DNA from: Deltaproteobacteria bacterium
GTDB lineage: Bacteria; Desulfobacterota; Desulfomonilia; UBA1062
Assembly: GCA_023230665.1 (NCBI GenBank)
Contig: JALNWY010000154.1
Location: 1 to 7,438 of the forward strand
Direction of reading: 5' to 3'
Length of the DNA stretch: 7,438 nt
The position numbers and the translations under genes were made by a program. Below are positions 1 to 6,279 of this stretch, piece after piece (the stretch's first letter is position 1; every line of letters begins with the position of its first letter). The notes below the pieces were generated by a model. That model ran no database searches. It saw only the letters and a program-made list of their open reading frames with translations, and was not told where the DNA came from.

Positions 1-382
1 CGAAACCCTGCAGGAAGCGGTACTCCTCTTCGTCCAAGAGCTCGACTCCCATCTCCTTTGCCACCTCCTCGGCGCTTGACAGCGGAGCATTGGCCTTCCG
101 CGCTCGGCGCGATGCCTCATCGTAGCAGAGGTTGCGTCGTCCCTCCGGGCTCTCGGGGGCGCAGTCGAAGAAGCGGTAGGCTCCGCGTTCATCTTGATCG
201 AGCAGCTCCACTTCACCACCGCTCTCCTCCATGAGGGCAAGGGAGGCTATTTTCTCCGGATATTCGCTCAGGCGGGAGGCGACATCCTCCCACACGATGC
301 CTTCATGGCGTTCGACTTTGGCTTCAAAGCGCTTCTTCAGCGTCTCCAGCAGCTCTCTCTGTTCTATCGTGGTCTTCATCAT
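1..382 (-). CDS. DUF4256 family protein, partial (C-terminus beyond the window)
   Basis: The first 127 residues are visible. They match what I recall of the DUF4256 family, whose members are about 185 residues long and of unknown function: an N-terminal ELLETLKKRFE-type helix, then RHEGIVWEDV, then the conserved FFDCAPESPEGRRNLCYDEA stretch (about residues 72-91), then a helix rich in Arg and Ala and an AKEMGVELLDEEEYRFL segment. The protein is charged, with no signal peptide or membrane segment, so it is probably cytoplasmic. I chose the ATG at 380-382 because GGAG lies six bases before it on the minus strand. An in-frame ATG at 394 has no ribosome binding site, and the next codon (377-379) is also ATG. 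The gene is divergent from the nucleotidase gene. The family call comes from recalled sequence resemblance; nothing in the window suggests a function. Confidence 0.82.
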   Translation of the reverse strand, partial: MMKTTIEQRELLETLKKRFEAKVERHEGIVWEDVASRLSEYPEKIASLALMEESGGEVELLDQDERGAYRFFDCAPESPEGRRNLCYDEASRRARKANAPLSSAEEVAKEMGVELLDEEEYRFLQGF

Positions 383-400
383 CACCTTCTCCATACCAAG

Positions 401-429
401 AGAATATCGACCTCATTTCCGTGATGCAA
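401..429 (-). promoter_or_regulatory. Candidate sigma-70-type promoter for the DUF4256 gene
   Basis: On the minus strand TTGCAT (424-429) is followed after exactly 17 bases by TATTCT (401-406), about 20 bases before the start codon. The -35 match is poor (3 of 6) and the -10 match moderate (4 of 6), so this is only a candidate. Confidence 0.28.
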
Positions 430-501
430 TGTACCAGGGCATGCTCATTCAGAAAAATCCCCGGAATGTGAACGTGGCACTTCTCTCGACGTCTGCGAGT
501 T

Positions 502-530
502 TTGTGATATCATGAAGCAAGGGATCTACT
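502..530 (+). promoter_or_regulatory. Candidate promoter for the nucleotidase gene
   Basis: TTGTGA (502-507) and TCTACT (525-530) are 17 bases apart, each matching the sigma-70 consensus at 4 of 6 positions. If used, transcription would start near 537 and the leader of about 135 bases would contain all four stem-loops described at 567-659. Other weak matches exist in this gap, so confidence is low. Confidence 0.2.
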
Positions 531-566
531 CCGCACCCGACGTGCATGGCTCTACACCCCGCAACG

Positions 567-599
567 AACAGTATCCTGTTACTTCTTCGATGATTCGAA
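567..599 (+). repeat. Two short perfect inverted repeats, each with a 4-base loop
   Basis: AACAG (567-571) and CTGTT (576-580) flank the loop TATC. TTCGA (586-590) and TCGAA (595-599) flank the loop TGAT. Each stem is only five base pairs and could occur by chance. They are listed because two stronger stem-loops of the same design follow immediately, all in the leader of the nucleotidase gene. Confidence 0.4.
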
Positions 600-606
600 C
601 GCAGCA

Positions 607-632
607 TGCAGCGGCAACGAGTGTTGCCTGCA
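607..632 (+). promoter_or_regulatory. Stem-loop in the nucleotidase leader
   Basis: GGCAAC (613-618) pairs perfectly with GTTGCC (623-628) around the loop GAGT. Beyond a two-base bulge (611-612), TGCA (607-610) pairs with TGCA (629-632), giving ten base pairs in all. No T tract follows, so it is not an ordinary terminator. It could be an RNA structure in the leader or an operator for a dimeric regulator; the sequence alone does not decide. Confidence 0.5.
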
Positions 633-641
633 CCATAGGTA

Positions 642-659
642 TCGACTGCCATCAGTCGA
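642..659 (+). promoter_or_regulatory. Stem-loop abutting the nucleotidase ribosome binding site
   Basis: TCGACTG (642-648) pairs perfectly with CAGTCGA (653-659) around the loop CCAT. The stem ends one base before the AAGGAG Shine-Dalgarno (661-666). A structure in this place would sit under or beside an initiating ribosome, so it could influence translation or transcript stability. This role is inferred from position only. Confidence 0.5.
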
Positions 660-660
660 A

Positions 661-666
661 AAGGAG
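661..666 (+). promoter_or_regulatory. Ribosome binding site of the nucleotidase gene
   Basis: AAGGAG lies six bases before the ATG at 673. This supports that start, which is followed directly by a typical signal peptide. Confidence 0.85.
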
Positions 667-672
667 TGGGGT

Positions 673-2457
673 ATGAAAAAAAGATATGTGAGGATTACGG
701 TTCTCCTCTTGGTGATTGTCTCACTGTTCAGCAGTATCCTGACGGGGCAACCGCTGGCGGAAATCAGACAAGCTGAGAAGCTGGTCATCCTGGCGACCAC
801 CGACATCCACGGAAATGTCTGGGGGTTCAGCTACGAGGATGACAAGGAGACGACCAACACCGGAATGGCGAGGATCGCCACCTATGTACAATCGGTACGG
901 GACGAGGAGGAATACGTCATCCTCGTCGACAACGGTGACGTCATCCAAGGCAACATCATGACCGACGACCTGTACAACAAACGGGAGGGGGAACACCCCG
1001 TCATGCGGGCCATGAACTTGCTCGGCTACGATGCGATGACGTTGGGAAACCATGAGTTCAACTTCGGAGAGGACCTGATCAAACGCATCCAGATCCTGGC
1101 CAACTTCCCCGTCCTCGCCGCCAATATGGCGCGGGTGGACGGAACGATGGCGGCTCTCCCCTACACCATCGTCACTCGAGGCGGGGTGAAGGTGGGCATC
1201 ATCGGGTTGACCAACCCCAACGCGCCGCGCTGGGATGGAGAGAAGACCGACCCGTTCGTCTTCTCCGCCGTGGGGCCGGCGGCCCGACGGGCCATCGACA
1301 TCATCGCGGACAAGGTCGACGTCATCGTGGTGGTCTCCCACGTCGGCATCTACCCCGAGTACGATGAGGAGGGCGGCAGCGACGGCGCCAACAAGATCCT
1401 GGAGCTCTGCCCCGAGATCGATGTCCTCATCGTTGGCCACGACCACAACACCATCAAGGAGATCCGCGGCAACACGGTCATCGGCGGGACGCGGAACCTC
1501 GCCCGCGAAGTGATCCGCATCGATCTGGCGCTCGATGGCAACAAGCGGGTAGTCGACCGCGCCATCGCCATCGTCGACATGGCCGACTATGAGCCGAGCG
1601 ACCTCATCAGAGGGAACGCCTTCATCCGTGAAGCCCACGAGGAGACGAGGGACTACATCCTCGGCGGCCCGGTCGGTGATGATGGAGTGCGCAGCGGTGG
1701 TGTCTTCGGGGTGGCGGCGACCACCTTCCAGCCGGCGAACGAAATCCGTGGCATCCCCGAAGGGAAGCTTCGCGACACCGCCGTCATGGACCTCATCAAC
1801 GAGGTGCAGCTGGCAAACAGCGGCGCCGATGTCTCGGGTGCGGCCCTCTTCGCCGACACCAGCGACATCAAGGCGGGGGATATCAACTACGGTACGATCT
1901 TCGGCATCTACAAGTACGACAACACCCTCTACCGGGTACCGGTCACCGGTGCCGAGCTGAAGGCGTACATGGAGTGGTCGGCCTCCTGCTACAACCAGTG
2001 GGTCCCCGGCGATATCTCGATCAGCTTCAATCCGGAGAAGCCCGGCTACCTCTATGATATGTTCGCCGGAGTCGACTACGAGATCGATCTCTCACAGCCG
2101 GCCGGCCGGCGCATCAAGAGCGTGATGTACAAAGGAAGCCCGCTGAAAGACACGGAACAGCTGACTCTCGCGGTGAACAACTACCGCTACTCCTCGGCCC
2201 TCAAGGCCCAGAAGTTGGTGGCGGGCACCAAGGAGTGGGAGAGCCCCAATTCGATCCGCGACATGCTGGTGGAGTACATCAAGGAGCGGGGGGTCATCTC
2301 CCCGAAGGTGGACAACAACTGGAGGATCGTCGGCGTCGACCTCTCCTCCCCGTACCGCACTCAGGTCATCAAGCTGGTCAACGATGGCAAGCTCGACGTC
2401 CCCTATGGCAAGTCATTGAATATCAATGACTTGAAGAAGAGCGGGGTTATCAAGTAA
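673..2457 (+). CDS. Secreted 2',3'-cyclic phosphodiesterase / 5'-nucleotidase family metallophosphatase
   Basis: This 594-residue exported phosphoesterase probably releases phosphate or nucleosides from extracellular or periplasmic nucleotides. Residues 1-29 look like a signal peptide (MKKRYVR, then a hydrophobic core). There is no lipobox cysteine or sorting signal, so a soluble product is expected. The metallophosphatase domain (about 37-300) has every usual metal-site motif: DIH (44-46), DNGD (86-89), GNHE (125-128), Asn151, His223 and GHDH (255-258). The C-terminal 5'-nucleotidase domain covers about 345-555, with YGTIFGIYKYDNTLY, MFAGVDYEIDLS and NNYRYSS (502-508), which resemble CpdB/YfkN-type enzymes more than UshA. 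Whether it prefers cyclic nucleotides, 3'- or 5'-nucleotides cannot be read from the sequence. It stands alone on this strand, after an unusual run of stem-loops in its leader, and ends in a paired-hairpin region shared with the convergent pectinesterase gene. Confidence 0.9.
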   Translation: MKKRYVRITVLLLVIVSLFSSILTGQPLAEIRQAEKLVILATTDIHGNVWGFSYEDDKETTNTGMARIATYVQSVRDEEEYVILVDNGDVIQGNIMTDDLYNKREGEHPVMRAMNLLGYDAMTLGNHEFNFGEDLIKRIQILANFPVLAANMARVDGTMAALPYTIVTRGGVKVGIIGLTNPNAPRWDGEKTDPFVFSAVGPAARRAIDIIADKVDVIVVVSHVGIYPEYDEEGGSDGANKILELCPEIDVLIVGHDHNTIKEIRGNTVIGGTRNLAREVIRIDLALDGNKRVVDRAIAIVDMADYEPSDLIRGNAFIREAHEETRDYILGGPVGDDGVRSGGVFGVAATTFQPANEIRGIPEGKLRDTAVMDLINEVQLANSGADVSGAALFADTSDIKAGDINYGTIFGIYKYDNTLYRVPVTGAELKAYMEWSASCYNQWVPGDISISFNPEKPGYLYDMFAGVDYEIDLSQPAGRRIKSVMYKGSPLKDTEQLTLAVNNYRYSSALKAQKLVAGTKEWESPNSIRDMLVEYIKERGVISPKVDNNWRIVGVDLSSPYRTQVIKLVNDGKLDVPYGKSLNINDLKKSGVIK

Positions 2458-2468
2458 GGACGCCTTAC
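2454..2468 (+). terminator. Small hairpin overlapping the nucleotidase stop codon
   Basis: GTAAGG (2454-2459) pairs with CCTTAC (2463-2468) around the loop ACG, and A2453 with T2469 can extend it to seven pairs. It includes the TAA stop at 2455-2457 and runs directly into the larger hairpin that follows. Confidence 0.4.
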
Positions 2469-2496
2469 TGAGGCTGTCGGGCATCCGGCAGCCTCA
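2469..2496. terminator. Strong hairpin between convergent genes, likely bidirectional transcript end
   Basis: TGAGGCTGTCGG (2469-2480) pairs with CCGGCAGCCTCA (2485-2496) around the loop GCAT: twelve pairs, one of them G-T. It sits twelve bases after the nucleotidase stop, and its right edge contains the stop codon of the pectinesterase gene (2494-2496, minus strand). There is no good T tract on either side. It may therefore end transcripts weakly, act as a 3'-end stabiliser, or need a factor. Confidence 0.6.
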
Positions 2497-3348
2497 CATC
2501 TTCGAGAATTCCCGCCCCGGTGCAACGGAGCACTGCCGGTGTTCCAACGTTCCCTCGCCCGCCCCCTCTCCAGGCCAATCGTCACGAAGGGCAGCATTGA
2601 TGTGTCTCCCGAAGTGGCAGGCGATACACTCAACCCGCCCTCCAGCGCGCCAGGGGCGCATCACAAAGACCGAGCCGGGTTCGACTCGCTCCCCCTGCGT
2701 GAACACACAGCGTTCAAAGACAAAGCCCTGTCCGCCTGCCATCGTCGATGGGGCACAGACCCACCCCGTATCCACGCTGCGGATCTCGGTGGACACAAAA
2801 CGCGCATCCCCGCTTCCGAAGATGAAATCGATGCTTCCTTCGATGAGTCCACCTTCAAACAGGAGCTCGGTGAGGCGGCGCGGCTGGAGGTGGCGTGGCC
2901 CATAGAAACCATCCGTCTCGCGCTCCTTTTCCGGAAGCGGCCCGATAAAGAGCGTGTCTTGGTGGGATTTCAGTGTCACATCGATGCAGTGGCACTGGTG
3001 GCTGTACAGCGAGAGGGCGATGGCCTGCCCACGCGACGGATCGGCTTCGTTGATGATGGTGAGGTTTTCCAGTGTCACCGCTTCCCCGCTGAAGAATGCG
3101 GTAAAGGAACGAAAGGTCCCCCGCTTCTTCTTTGCGTCGATCGTGTCATGGCCGCCCGCTGCGGCGATGATGACCACCTCCCCCTCCCCGCGGATGGTGA
3201 GCGCGCGCTTGTCGCTGAAGAGGCGCTCACGATAGACGCCTTCATTCACCGTAACGATAGCCTCACACTCATATGGGATGGCCTCCAAAGCCTCGGTGAT
3301 GGTGCAATAGTCTCCCGATCCGTGTTGGTCGACGCGTAGATTGAGCAT
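2494..3348 (-). CDS. Pectinesterase (carbohydrate esterase family 8), no signal peptide
   Basis: This 284-residue protein is a single-domain pectin methylesterase, which removes methyl esters from polygalacturonate chains or fragments. Family landmarks appear in order: GQAIALSL (107-114), SHQDTLF (128-134), EGSIDFIFGSG (170-180) and RPWR (231-234). The expected catalytic set is present: Gln108, Gln130, Asp131, Asp174, Arg231 and Trp233. The residue before RPW is Met instead of the usual Gly. There is no signal peptide, the mature-like LNLRVDQHGSGDY start follows at once, and eight cysteines are present, so the enzyme probably works in the cytoplasm on imported pectin oligomers. The ATG at 3346-3348 is preferred over an upstream in-frame TTG (3355-3357), which would touch the ribosome binding site. 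No other pectin gene lies in the window. Confidence 0.88.
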   Translation of the reverse strand: MLNLRVDQHGSGDYCTITEALEAIPYECEAIVTVNEGVYRERLFSDKRALTIRGEGEVVIIAAAGGHDTIDAKKKRGTFRSFTAFFSGEAVTLENLTIINEADPSRGQAIALSLYSHQCHCIDVTLKSHQDTLFIGPLPEKERETDGFYGPRHLQPRRLTELLFEGGLIEGSIDFIFGSGDARFVSTEIRSVDTGWVCAPSTMAGGQGFVFERCVFTQGERVEPGSVFVMRPWRAGGRVECIACHFGRHINAALRDDWPGEGAGEGTLEHRQCSVAPGREFSKM

Positions 3349-3357
3349 AGGGCACAA

Positions 3358-3363
3358 CTCCTC
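3358..3363 (-). promoter_or_regulatory. Ribosome binding site deciding the pectinesterase start
   Basis: On the minus strand GAGGAG is followed by nine bases and then the ATG at 3348. The TTG at 3357 begins immediately after it and would have no spacer, so the ATG is the better start. Confidence 0.7.
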
Positions 3364-3488
3364 TCTTCAGTAAAGGGTGGAGTGGAGCGTCGATTCCGTC
3401 AAGGGGCAGACACGCTTAGCAGTGAGAACGTCCTGTATGCAGAGCGGGACCTTTGGGGAGCATCATCAAGGTTCAATGGTGGGGATGG

Positions 3489-4790
3489 TCAGAGGAACAT
3501 CACCATGTAGAGCGGCAGATAGTCGATCTGTTCAGCAACTTCAACATTGTACGGGCTCAGGACCAGCGCCCGCTTCTCATGCCTCGATGAGGTCGCCATC
3601 AGACGATCGAGGGAGGCGTGGCGACGATAGTCTCGACCGCTCTTCACCTCGATCGGGACAATGGTGTTCTCTTTCTGGATGAGAAAATCGACTTCTAATC
3701 TTCCCTTGATGTCCCAATAGAAGAGTGGATACCCTCTCTTGACCAAGAGATCGGCAATGCAGTTCTCTACGATGGCACCTTCATTGATGCTCAGATCACC
3801 GTTGAGGATGGCACTTTGGGCATTCCCCATCGACATCGAGGAGAGAAGACCGGTATCACGCATGAAGAATTTGAAGAAGGATGCTCGGGCATTCAGGGCG
3901 AAGGGCAGCTCAACGTTTGCCACATTGTGGCAGAAGCTCGCGATCCCGGCATCATGCAACCACTCAAGGGCATCCTCATAGGTGCGCAGTCGGCCTCCTT
4001 CTTCCACTTGACTCACCTTGAACTTCTTGTTCCGCTGGGTAAGCTGCATCGGAATTGCATCGAAAACCCGTTTCGCTTCTCCCTTTCGCTTGCCGGCGTA
4101 CTTGGAAATGTCATCGCGATAACTCTCCGTGATGCTGCGCTGCAGAAGCAGCACTTCACCGATATCCTTGTCATGGACGTATGAGCTGACGACCCGCGGC
4201 ATGCCGCCGACTATCATATACCGCTTGAACATCTCCATCATGCGTTGATGGATGTATTCGTCTACCGGCTTCCGTTGCTCATACGATTGCTTGAGCGCTT
4301 CGATCGTCGCATCAGTGATGCCATTGGCCCAGAGGAACTCCTCAAAATCAAGGCTGTGCATCTCAACCTTGTGTTCGAATCCCACCGGATATGAAGAGAC
4401 CTCACGATAGTGGAGACCCAACAAGGAACCTGAAGCGATCACATCGAATCGCCCATCTTCAACGATGAACTTCAAGGCGGTACGGGCACTCGGACAGCTT
4501 TGGATCTCATCGAGAAACAACAAGGTTTTTGATGCAACCAAGCGCCCCAAGCCGGCAACACTGATCTTTTCCACGATACTTTCGATATTGAGATCACCAG
4601 CAAAGATTCGCTTCAGGCTCGGTTGTTCCTCAAAATTCATCTCGATCACCGATTCGTAGTATTGCCTCCCAAAAGTCCGCACCGAGGTGGTTTTGCCCAC
4701 CTGACGGGCGCCTAAGAGCAGAAGGGCTGGTTTGAAGGAGGTTCTTCTGTGCCATTTGATCAGTTCTTGGTCAATTTTTCTTCTGAGCAT
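3489..4790 (-). CDS. AAA-family ATPase with C-terminal DUF4143 domain
   Basis: This 433-residue protein belongs to the widespread AAA_14/DUF4143 group, whose cellular role is not established. Walker A is GARQVGKT (27-34), Walker B LLFLDE with the DEIQ box (90-97), and a sensor-like ASGS lies at 119-122. The DUF4143 half (about 200-433) ends with LEVDFLI (365-371) and PIEVKSG (379-385). That E-x-D/E-x-K spacing resembles a PD-(D/E)XK nuclease core, as is usual for this family. The start at 4790 is supported by AAGGA seven bases upstream. Base composition is lower in GC than both neighbours, and the AT-rich spacer in front shares this, so the gene was probably acquired. No toxin, antitoxin or other partner gene adjoins it: anmK lies upstream on the same strand and the pectinesterase gene downstream. 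The frame looks intact. Confidence 0.9.
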   Translation of the reverse strand: MLRRKIDQELIKWHRRTSFKPALLLLGARQVGKTTSVRTFGRQYYESVIEMNFEEQPSLKRIFAGDLNIESIVEKISVAGLGRLVASKTLLFLDEIQSCPSARTALKFIVEDGRFDVIASGSLLGLHYREVSSYPVGFEHKVEMHSLDFEEFLWANGITDATIEALKQSYEQRKPVDEYIHQRMMEMFKRYMIVGGMPRVVSSYVHDKDIGEVLLLQRSITESYRDDISKYAGKRKGEAKRVFDAIPMQLTQRNKKFKVSQVEEGGRLRTYEDALEWLHDAGIASFCHNVANVELPFALNARASFFKFFMRDTGLLSSMSMGNAQSAILNGDLSINEGAIVENCIADLLVKRGYPLFYWDIKGRLEVDFLIQKENTIVPIEVKSGRDYRRHASLDRLMATSSRHEKRALVLSPYNVEVAEQIDYLPLYMVMFL

Positions 4791-4809
4791 TACTATTTCC
4801 TTATAATCT

Positions 4810-4824
4810 CTTATAGCTATTGTA
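4810..4824 (-). promoter_or_regulatory. Candidate -10 elements for the ATPase gene
   Basis: On the minus strand TACAAT (4819-4824) and TATAAG (4810-4815) each match the -10 consensus at 5 of 6 positions, in a strongly AT-rich stretch just before the ribosome binding site. Neither has a good -35 at 16-18 bases, so a promoter here is likely but its exact position is uncertain. Confidence 0.35.
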
Positions 4825-4838
4825 ATAATACTCTCATC

Positions 4839-4918
4839 TGCACATTTTTACCAGTTATTTCTTCTCATTTTGCCATTTTTTGCAGGGTTTTCAACACCCT
4901 TTTTGCCACTTTTTACCG
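4839..4918. repeat. Three imperfect direct repeats, 32-33 bases apart, in the AT-rich spacer
   Basis: TGCACATTTTTACCAG (4839-4854), TGCCATTTTTTGCAG (4871-4885) and TGCCACTTTTTACCG (4904-4918) share a TGC-A-T5/6-RCC/GCA pattern on the plus strand, with starts 32 and 33 bases apart (about three helical turns). They fill the gap upstream of the ATPase gene. They could be binding sites for a regulator, or phased T tracts that bend DNA upstream of the promoter. Confidence 0.45.
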
Positions 4919-4934
4919 TTTCGCTGTAAAACTC

Positions 4935-6149
4935 TCAAAGCTGCCCCATCGTGATGGTTCCGAGGACCACCTCTTTTTGAGCTCCGGTAACCGAGGGGAT
5001 ATTGGAGGGCAAGCCCATCATGGAGGCGTGGGCCAGGAGGGCGAACGCCATCGCCTCACGGTCGGTGTCCACTACCCCCACGGTGGTGGAGGAGACCACC
5101 TCAGCGTCGAGGGCTCCCCTCAGCATCGCCAGGAGTGTCAGGTTCCGCGCCCCTCCCCCACAGACCACCACCCGGTCGAGGGGGGTGTAGGGAAGGACGA
5201 ACGAGCGATACGCATCGACGATGCTCTGAGCAGTGAAGGCCGTTGCGGTGGCCACGATATCGGCATAGTCCAGCCCCCGCACCACAGCGCGTTGGATGAA
5301 CTCGCTGGTGAAGGCCGCCCCATAGACCTCCCGTCCGGTCGACTTGGGTGGCTTCTTGGCAAAGTACGGGTCTTCCATCAGGGAGGCGAGCAACGCTCGG
5401 TCCACCTCGCCCTCCGAGGCGATGCGCCCCTCATCGTCATACCGCAGTGTCCCCTCACTCCCCCATCCCACCACCGCATCGATGATCATGTTTCCCGGTC
5501 CGGTGTCAAAGGCCCAGATCTCAGCCGGCCCCTTGTCTTTGGGCAGGATCGTCACATTGGAGATGCCGCCGATATTCTGCACCGCCACCCCCTTGCCCCT
5601 TTCAGCGAAGAGGAGGTGATCGATAGAGGGAGAGAGGGGGGCGCCTTGGCCTCCGACCGCCATGTCGGCGCTGCGAAAATCGCTGATGACCGGAAGGTCG
5701 GTGAGCGCGGCGAGGACTTGGGGGTTGCCCAGCTGCAAGGTCGCCCTGACCAGCGTATTCCCCTCAGGCAGCGGGAACCACGTTCCCTGCGGCTCATGCC
5801 AGACGGTCTGCCCATGCATCCCCACGACATCGATATCCACCGAAGCGCGGCGCTGCAGCTCATTGACGACCGCCGCATTCCAGTGCGCGAGGCCACAGTG
5901 GGCAGTGTTCATATCGGCGATGTCGGCCTTGCCGGGGATACAGAGGTCATTGACGCGATGGCGGACCTCATCGGTGTAGGCGATGCTCTCTCGATCCAGG
6001 ACCGTGATGGTGGACGGCTGCCCCCCTTCATCGCTCTTGATCTCGACCAGCACCCCGTCCACCCCATCCAGGGAAGTACCGCTCATGAGGCCGATGATGT
6101 GGTGGATCCGTTTTGATCGATACGCCTGGATACGGCTCTTTTTTGACAT
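4935..6149 (-). CDS. anmK: Anhydro-N-acetylmuramic acid kinase
   Basis: AnmK uses ATP to open the 1,6-anhydro ring of anhydro-MurNAc and phosphorylate it, giving MurNAc-6-phosphate in the cytoplasm, the first dedicated step in reuse of this wall sugar. The family signatures are all present: GLMSGTSLDGVD (20-31), HGQT (112-115), DFRSADMAVGGQGAP (157-171), NIGGISN (192-198) and FDTGPGN (214-220), plus a late VVCGGGARN phosphate-binding loop. Asp162 in the RSAD motif corresponds to the catalytic base known in Pseudomonas AnmK. At 404 residues it is somewhat longer than the E. coli enzyme (about 369), partly because of a basic N-terminal extension. The ATG at 6147-6149 follows a GAGGTGAG ribosome binding site. 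It is divergent from murQ, whose enzyme uses its product. Confidence 0.96.
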   Translation of the reverse strand: MSKKSRIQAYRSKRIHHIIGLMSGTSLDGVDGVLVEIKSDEGGQPSTITVLDRESIAYTDEVRHRVNDLCIPGKADIADMNTAHCGLAHWNAAVVNELQRRASVDIDVVGMHGQTVWHEPQGTWFPLPEGNTLVRATLQLGNPQVLAALTDLPVISDFRSADMAVGGQGAPLSPSIDHLLFAERGKGVAVQNIGGISNVTILPKDKGPAEIWAFDTGPGNMIIDAVVGWGSEGTLRYDDEGRIASEGEVDRALLASLMEDPYFAKKPPKSTGREVYGAAFTSEFIQRAVVRGLDYADIVATATAFTAQSIVDAYRSFVLPYTPLDRVVVCGGGARNLTLLAMLRGALDAEVVSSTTVGVVDTDREAMAFALLAHASMMGLPSNIPSVTGAQKEVVLGTITMGQL

Positions 6150-6167
6150 AACTCACCTCTTGGCCTC

Positions 6168-6196
6168 AGTATATGATACATAATTTCAGTTTGCAA
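6168..6196 (-). promoter_or_regulatory. Likely anmK promoter
   Basis: On the minus strand TTGCAA (6191-6196) is followed after 17 bases by TATACT (6168-6173), matching the consensus at 4 of 6 and 5 of 6 positions. Transcription would begin roughly 10-15 bases before the anmK start codon, giving a very short leader. Confidence 0.6.
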
Positions 6197-6204
6197 ATAC
6201 ATTT

Positions 6205-6217
6205 GAAACATTGTTTC
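6205..6217. promoter_or_regulatory. Perfect 13-base palindrome, candidate operator between anmK and murQ
   Basis: GAAACA and TGTTTC flank a central T. The site lies between the anmK -35 (6191-6196) and the murQ -35 (6218-6223), where a bound protein could block both promoters. An RpiR/MurR-type regulator is encoded directly after murQ and is the obvious candidate to bind it. Flanking GTTTGCAAA (6189-6197) and TTTACAAAC (6218-6226) form a further imperfect inverted pair. Confidence 0.5.
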
Positions 6218-6246
6218 TTTACAAACGGTTCAGCCGATGATAGAGT
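6218..6246 (+). promoter_or_regulatory. Likely murQ promoter
   Basis: TTTACA (6218-6223, 5 of 6) and TAGAGT (6241-6246, 4 of 6) are separated by 17 bases. Transcription would begin near 6253, about 27 bases before the GTG start. The -35 touches the palindrome at 6205-6217. Confidence 0.5.
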
Positions 6247-6279
6247 AGAACAGAAGGCGATAGACGAAGGGGGATTTTC

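Noticed and set aside
449..652. 67-residue minus-strand frame in the gap between the DUF4256 and nucleotidase genes
   Set aside because: No ribosome binding site, an Arg- and Cys-rich composition without a domain, and it overlaps the run of stem-loops.
721..1638. 305-residue open frame on the minus strand inside the nucleotidase gene
   Set aside because: It is antisense to the metallophosphatase domain, very rich in Asp and Val, and has no ribosome binding site or family resemblance; a composition shadow.
2539..3339. 266-residue open frame on the plus strand opposite the pectinesterase gene
   Set aside because: The minus strand carries all pectinesterase motifs with a good ribosome binding site; the plus-strand protein resembles nothing I know.
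3349..3488. Possible promoter for the pectinesterase gene (TTGACG near 3400 on the minus strand)
   Set aside because: No acceptable -10 lies 16-18 bases downstream, and no clear terminator for the ATPase gene is visible here, so the gap was left unassigned apart from the ribosome binding site.
4884..4900. AGGGT/ACCCT hairpin followed by five T on the plus strand, resembling a terminator
   Set aside because: The T tract is on the plus strand, where no gene ends nearby, and the stem has only five pairs. On the minus strand, where anmK ends, no T run follows.
4839..4918. Regular 32-33-base spacing suggesting a CRISPR array
   Set aside because: Only three units, each just 15-16 bases and imperfect, with similar T-rich spacers and no cas genes in the window.
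4749..6116. 455-residue open frame on the plus strand, antisense to anmK and the start of the ATPase gene
   Set aside because: The opposite strand encodes a textbook AnmK with all motifs. The plus-strand product is rich in His, Gly, Asp and Arg with no recognisable domain, as expected for the shadow of a high-GC gene.
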